NCBI GenBank assembly: GCA_016744455.1
Contig: JADGEI010000002.1
Location: 159,024 to 223,023 of the forward strand
Origin: Alcanivoracaceae bacterium
Lineage (GTDB): Bacteria; Pseudomonadota; Gammaproteobacteria; Xanthomonadales; Marinicellaceae
Length of the DNA: 64,000 nucleotides
Reading direction: 5' to 3'
Position numbers and translations under genes: made by a program
Part shown: piece after piece, positions 61,856 through 64,000 of the stretch
Numbering within the stretch: the first letter of the stretch is position 1
How the letters are laid out: every line of letters starts with the position of its first letter
The notes under the pieces: model-generated
What the model saw: the letters and a program-made list of their open reading frames with translations, nothing else
Told to the model about the DNA's origin: nothing
The model's database searches: none

Positions 61856-62293
61856 ATGAAAGCACTTATTCAAAGAGTAAAAAAAGCACAAGTACAGGTT
61901 GATAACAAGTCTGTTGGGCAAATCGGCCAAGGCATACTTGCCTTAATTGGTGTAGAGAAATATGATACTCAAGCCAATGTAGACAAGTTATTAAAAAAAA
62001 TAGTTAGTTACCGCATTTTTTCTGACCAACAAGGAAAAATGAATTTATCGCTTCAGGATATTGACGCAGAGTTATTGTTGGTTTCGCAATTTACCCTTGT
62101 AGCAAATACCAATAAAGGATTGCGACCTAGTTTTTCTAGTGCAGGAACTCCAGCCTTAAGTGAAGAATTGTATGATTATATGATTCAACAAGCCATTAAA
62201 ACCAAACTAAAAATACAAACAGGTGTATTCGCCGCAGATATGCAAATTTCTTTAATTAATGATGGTCCCGTAACCTTTAATATTCAATGTTAA
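61856..62293 (+). CDS. dtd: D-aminoacyl-tRNA deacylase
   Basis: This 145-residue DTD hydrolyses D-aminoacyl-tRNA (and glycyl-tRNA-Ala), a proofreading function. It begins MKALIQRVKKAQVQVD, has the LLVSQFTLVA motif (about 78-87) and the C-terminal NDGPVTFNI with the GPVT cross-subunit motif. The length is normal. The ribosome-binding site is TAGGAAA. The stop codon overlaps the ggt start by seven bases. Confidence 0.96.
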   Translation: MKALIQRVKKAQVQVDNKSVGQIGQGILALIGVEKYDTQANVDKLLKKIVSYRIFSDQQGKMNLSLQDIDAELLLVSQFTLVANTNKGLRPSFSSAGTPALSEELYDYMIQQAIKTKLKIQTGVFAADMQISLINDGPVTFNIQC

Positions 62294-63729
62294 AAAATCA
62301 AACCTATACCATAGCCACAGGCAATTTTGAATCCACAAATGCCGCCGCTGAAATTTTAGACCAAGGAGGAAATGCCTATGATGCAATTTTAGCCGCATTA
62401 TTTATGTCATTTGTCACAGAACCCTTATTGTCATCTCCTGGCGGAGGTGGTTATTTACTGGCACACCCTAAAGATCAAGAAGCTAAAATATTTGATTTTT
62501 TTGCACAAACACCGCATAACAAAAAGAAAGACAAAAAGGACTTCTATCCAATAACAGGTAATTTTGGTGCCACCCAACAGGAGTTTCATATAGGCATGTC
62601 ATCTGCAGCGACACCAGGAATTCCTGCTGGCATTTTTGCCATTCATAACCACTATGGCACAATGCCACTGATAGATATAGCTGACAGTGCAATAAAAAAA
62701 GCCAGAGAGGGAACGAGAATAGACAAAATCTGTGCCGAAGTGATAAAGATTTTGACACCAATTCTTAAAAGCTCTTGTTATGCAAACGCTATTTTTTCAA
62801 AAGACAACAAACAATTGCTACAACGCGGAGATTTTCAAACCAACAAACAATTGGCAACTTTTATAGAAAACCTTGCTAAAAACCCAATGGATTGGTTTTA
62901 TTTTGATACACCAGCTGAAAGCATAGTCGCTGATATGCATTGTCACAATGGTTTGTTATCAATGTTGGATTTTGAAAGTTACCAAGTAGTTATACGCGAA
63001 CCTTTAGAGACTGAAGTGTTAGATTGGAAGGTCATTACCAACGCTAGTCCTACAACCGGAGGTTACTTAATTACCGAGCAGTTAAAACACGCATTAAACA
63101 ATAATAGCGACGATTTGAACCATAAACTCATTGAGGCGATGATTTATGCAGATAAGTTGAAAAATATGGATAATTTTCAAAGTTCCAAGGGAACAACACA
63201 CATGAGTGTGATTGATGCCGATAACAATGTCGCAAGCATGACAGTTTCCAATGGAGAGGGTTGTGGTTATGTGGTTCCAAATAGTGGATTTATGCTTAAC
63301 AACTTTCTAGGTGAAGAAGACATTAATACAGCAGGCTTCTTTAATTTCAAAGAAAATACGCGAATGGCATCGATGATGTCCCCAACAATTTTGGAAAGTA
63401 ACGGTAATAGAATTGCCTTAGGAACTGGTGGCTCTAACCGCATTAAAACAGCCATGTTTCAAGCCATTTGGCATATAGTTGCTGAAGATAAAACATTAGA
63501 TCAAGCCATAAATATGCCCCGTTTTCATTATGAAAATGGCGTTTTGGATATTGAACATGGGTTTAGTAACGGACTTGTTAAAGAATTAACTAAGCAGTAC
63601 AAAGAAGTCATTGAATGGCAACAGAGGAGCCTTTATTTTGGAGGTATAAACGCAGTTCAGCATGGCTCAAAAAACTTAGCCATAGGTGACAGTAGAAGAA
63701 ACGGCGTAGGGCTAGTAAAATCATGTTGA
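62287..63729 (+). CDS. Gamma-glutamyltransferase-family Ntn hydrolase, no signal peptide
   Basis: This 480-residue protein is of the gamma-glutamyltranspeptidase family, which self-cleaves to two subunits. The nucleophile is probably Thr303 in SSKGTTHMSVID; the later NGEGCGYVVPNSGFMLNNFLG and MASMMSPTI match the small-subunit region. At 480 residues it is about 100 shorter than Escherichia coli Ggt and lacks a signal peptide, so it probably works in the cytoplasm. Substrate could be glutathione or another gamma-glutamyl or acyl amide (the family includes cephalosporin acylases). It overlaps dtd by seven bases. Confidence 0.83.
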   Translation: MLKNQTYTIATGNFESTNAAAEILDQGGNAYDAILAALFMSFVTEPLLSSPGGGGYLLAHPKDQEAKIFDFFAQTPHNKKKDKKDFYPITGNFGATQQEFHIGMSSAATPGIPAGIFAIHNHYGTMPLIDIADSAIKKAREGTRIDKICAEVIKILTPILKSSCYANAIFSKDNKQLLQRGDFQTNKQLATFIENLAKNPMDWFYFDTPAESIVADMHCHNGLLSMLDFESYQVVIREPLETEVLDWKVITNASPTTGGYLITEQLKHALNNNSDDLNHKLIEAMIYADKLKNMDNFQSSKGTTHMSVIDADNNVASMTVSNGEGCGYVVPNSGFMLNNFLGEEDINTAGFFNFKENTRMASMMSPTILESNGNRIALGTGGSNRIKTAMFQAIWHIVAEDKTLDQAINMPRFHYENGVLDIEHGFSNGLVKELTKQYKEVIEWQQRSLYFGGINAVQHGSKNLAIGDSRRNGVGLVKSC

Positions 63730-63790
63730 TACCAATGAACCTTTAAATCTTCATGTTTGTCTTTTAACAAACTCATGAAGGTATTGATAA

Positions 63791-64000
63791 CTAAATAAGC
63801 GTTTTCTGTTTGGTATTTGTCTTAGGCAACCCCTTAATGTATTTCTGATGAATAGATTGGCAATATTTCTTTAACTTATCCACCGTTCCAATAGCCTTGT
63901 TATACCATTTATCAAAATACTTGATTTCATCCAGCCAAATATCAGAGTTCAAACCCAATCGCTGCAATATATCAGGTAAATCATCAGGAATAAAACCTTT
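63791..64000 (-). CDS. C-terminal part of a probable transposase, cut by window edge
   Basis: The minus-strand frame is open from the right edge to TAG at 63791-63793, giving 69 residues: GFIPDDLPDILQRLGLNSD, then WLDEIKYFDKWYNKAIGT and KLKKYCQSIHQKYIKGLP. This resembles the C-terminal end of Y1-type (REP-associated/IS200-like) transposase-related proteins from gammaproteobacteria, with the DLP-x3-L-x-RLGL and AIGT elements. The identification is from memory of the pattern and is tentative. The catalytic part would be beyond the window. Confidence 0.45.
   Translation of the reverse strand, partial: KGFIPDDLPDILQRLGLNSDIWLDEIKYFDKWYNKAIGTVDKLKKYCQSIHQKYIKGLPKTNTKQKTLI

Noticed and set aside
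1..64000. CRISPR arrays, tRNA/rRNA genes, prophage or known defence systems
   Set aside because: No regularly spaced repeats, tRNA-like T-arm sequences, integrase or defence-type genes were seen on either strand.

Overview
The window looks like chromosomal DNA of an AT-rich marine gammaproteobacterium. The evidence is the gene content: RapA, FtsB, MiaA, the tesA-ybbA-ybbP order, PilT/PilU, ElaA, class I aldolase beside Pgk, and a nickel superoxide dismutase. Secreted proteins with IPTL-type C-terminal tails and a protease ending in a GFE-type tail suggest a Marinicella-like lineage, but that placement is an inference. I see no tRNA, rRNA, CRISPR array or complete insertion sequence. TTG start codons recur.

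Left part (1-13 kb): the 3' part of a large secreted C25 peptidase, an NhaC antiporter, a minus-strand nickel operon (nickel permease, sodN, sodX), a PLP ammonia-lyase/racemase, a plus-strand SDR-cupin lipoprotein-CAP-like operon, a voltage-gated potassium channel, and pilT-pilU. Centre-left (13-26 kb): a large hybrid histidine kinase, a TonB-dependent receptor, gcvPB overlapping dgkA, a hydrolase, tag, an AraC-type membrane regulator, and a five-gene operon ending in DUF2269 and DUF4166 proteins.

25.8-30.5 kb is the most unusual stretch. It is a tandem array of three units, each a small exported protein with an IPTL-type C-terminal anchor followed, in the same frame and with no spacer, by a subtilisin-like protease. 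Only the last protease is full length, and its signal-peptide coding region has no usable start codon of its own. In the other two units the small-protein frame runs through into the protease signal peptide. The two nearest small-protein copies differ only within one 17-residue patch.

30.5-44 kb is housekeeping: rapA, a decayed anchored-protein remnant with a clear terminator, the pgk-fba-ugd operon, elaA, an AsmA protein and tesA-ybbA-ybbP. 44-49 kb is a minus-strand operon running ftsB, GNAT, miaA, rimK, AstE/AspA-like, small membrane proteins. 48.5-55 kb holds a LytTR membrane regulator divergent from a three-gene ABC-2 exporter operon, and a FimX-like receiver protein with degenerate GGDEF/EAL domains.

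55-64 kb has polA, an AraC regulator, a Sel1-repeat protein, a lipid A acyltransferase-family gene, dtd-ggt and, at the right edge, the end of a probable transposase. Between the acyltransferase and dtd lies a strong candidate for a CsrB/RsmZ-family regulatory RNA: about 190 nt, eight GGA motifs (two in perfect hairpin loops), a rho-independent terminator, and an upstream palindrome of the GacA-box type. With PilT/PilU, the FimX-like protein and the hybrid kinase, this points to a surface-lifestyle and secretion programme controlled through Gac/Csr and c-di-GMP; that link is inference.
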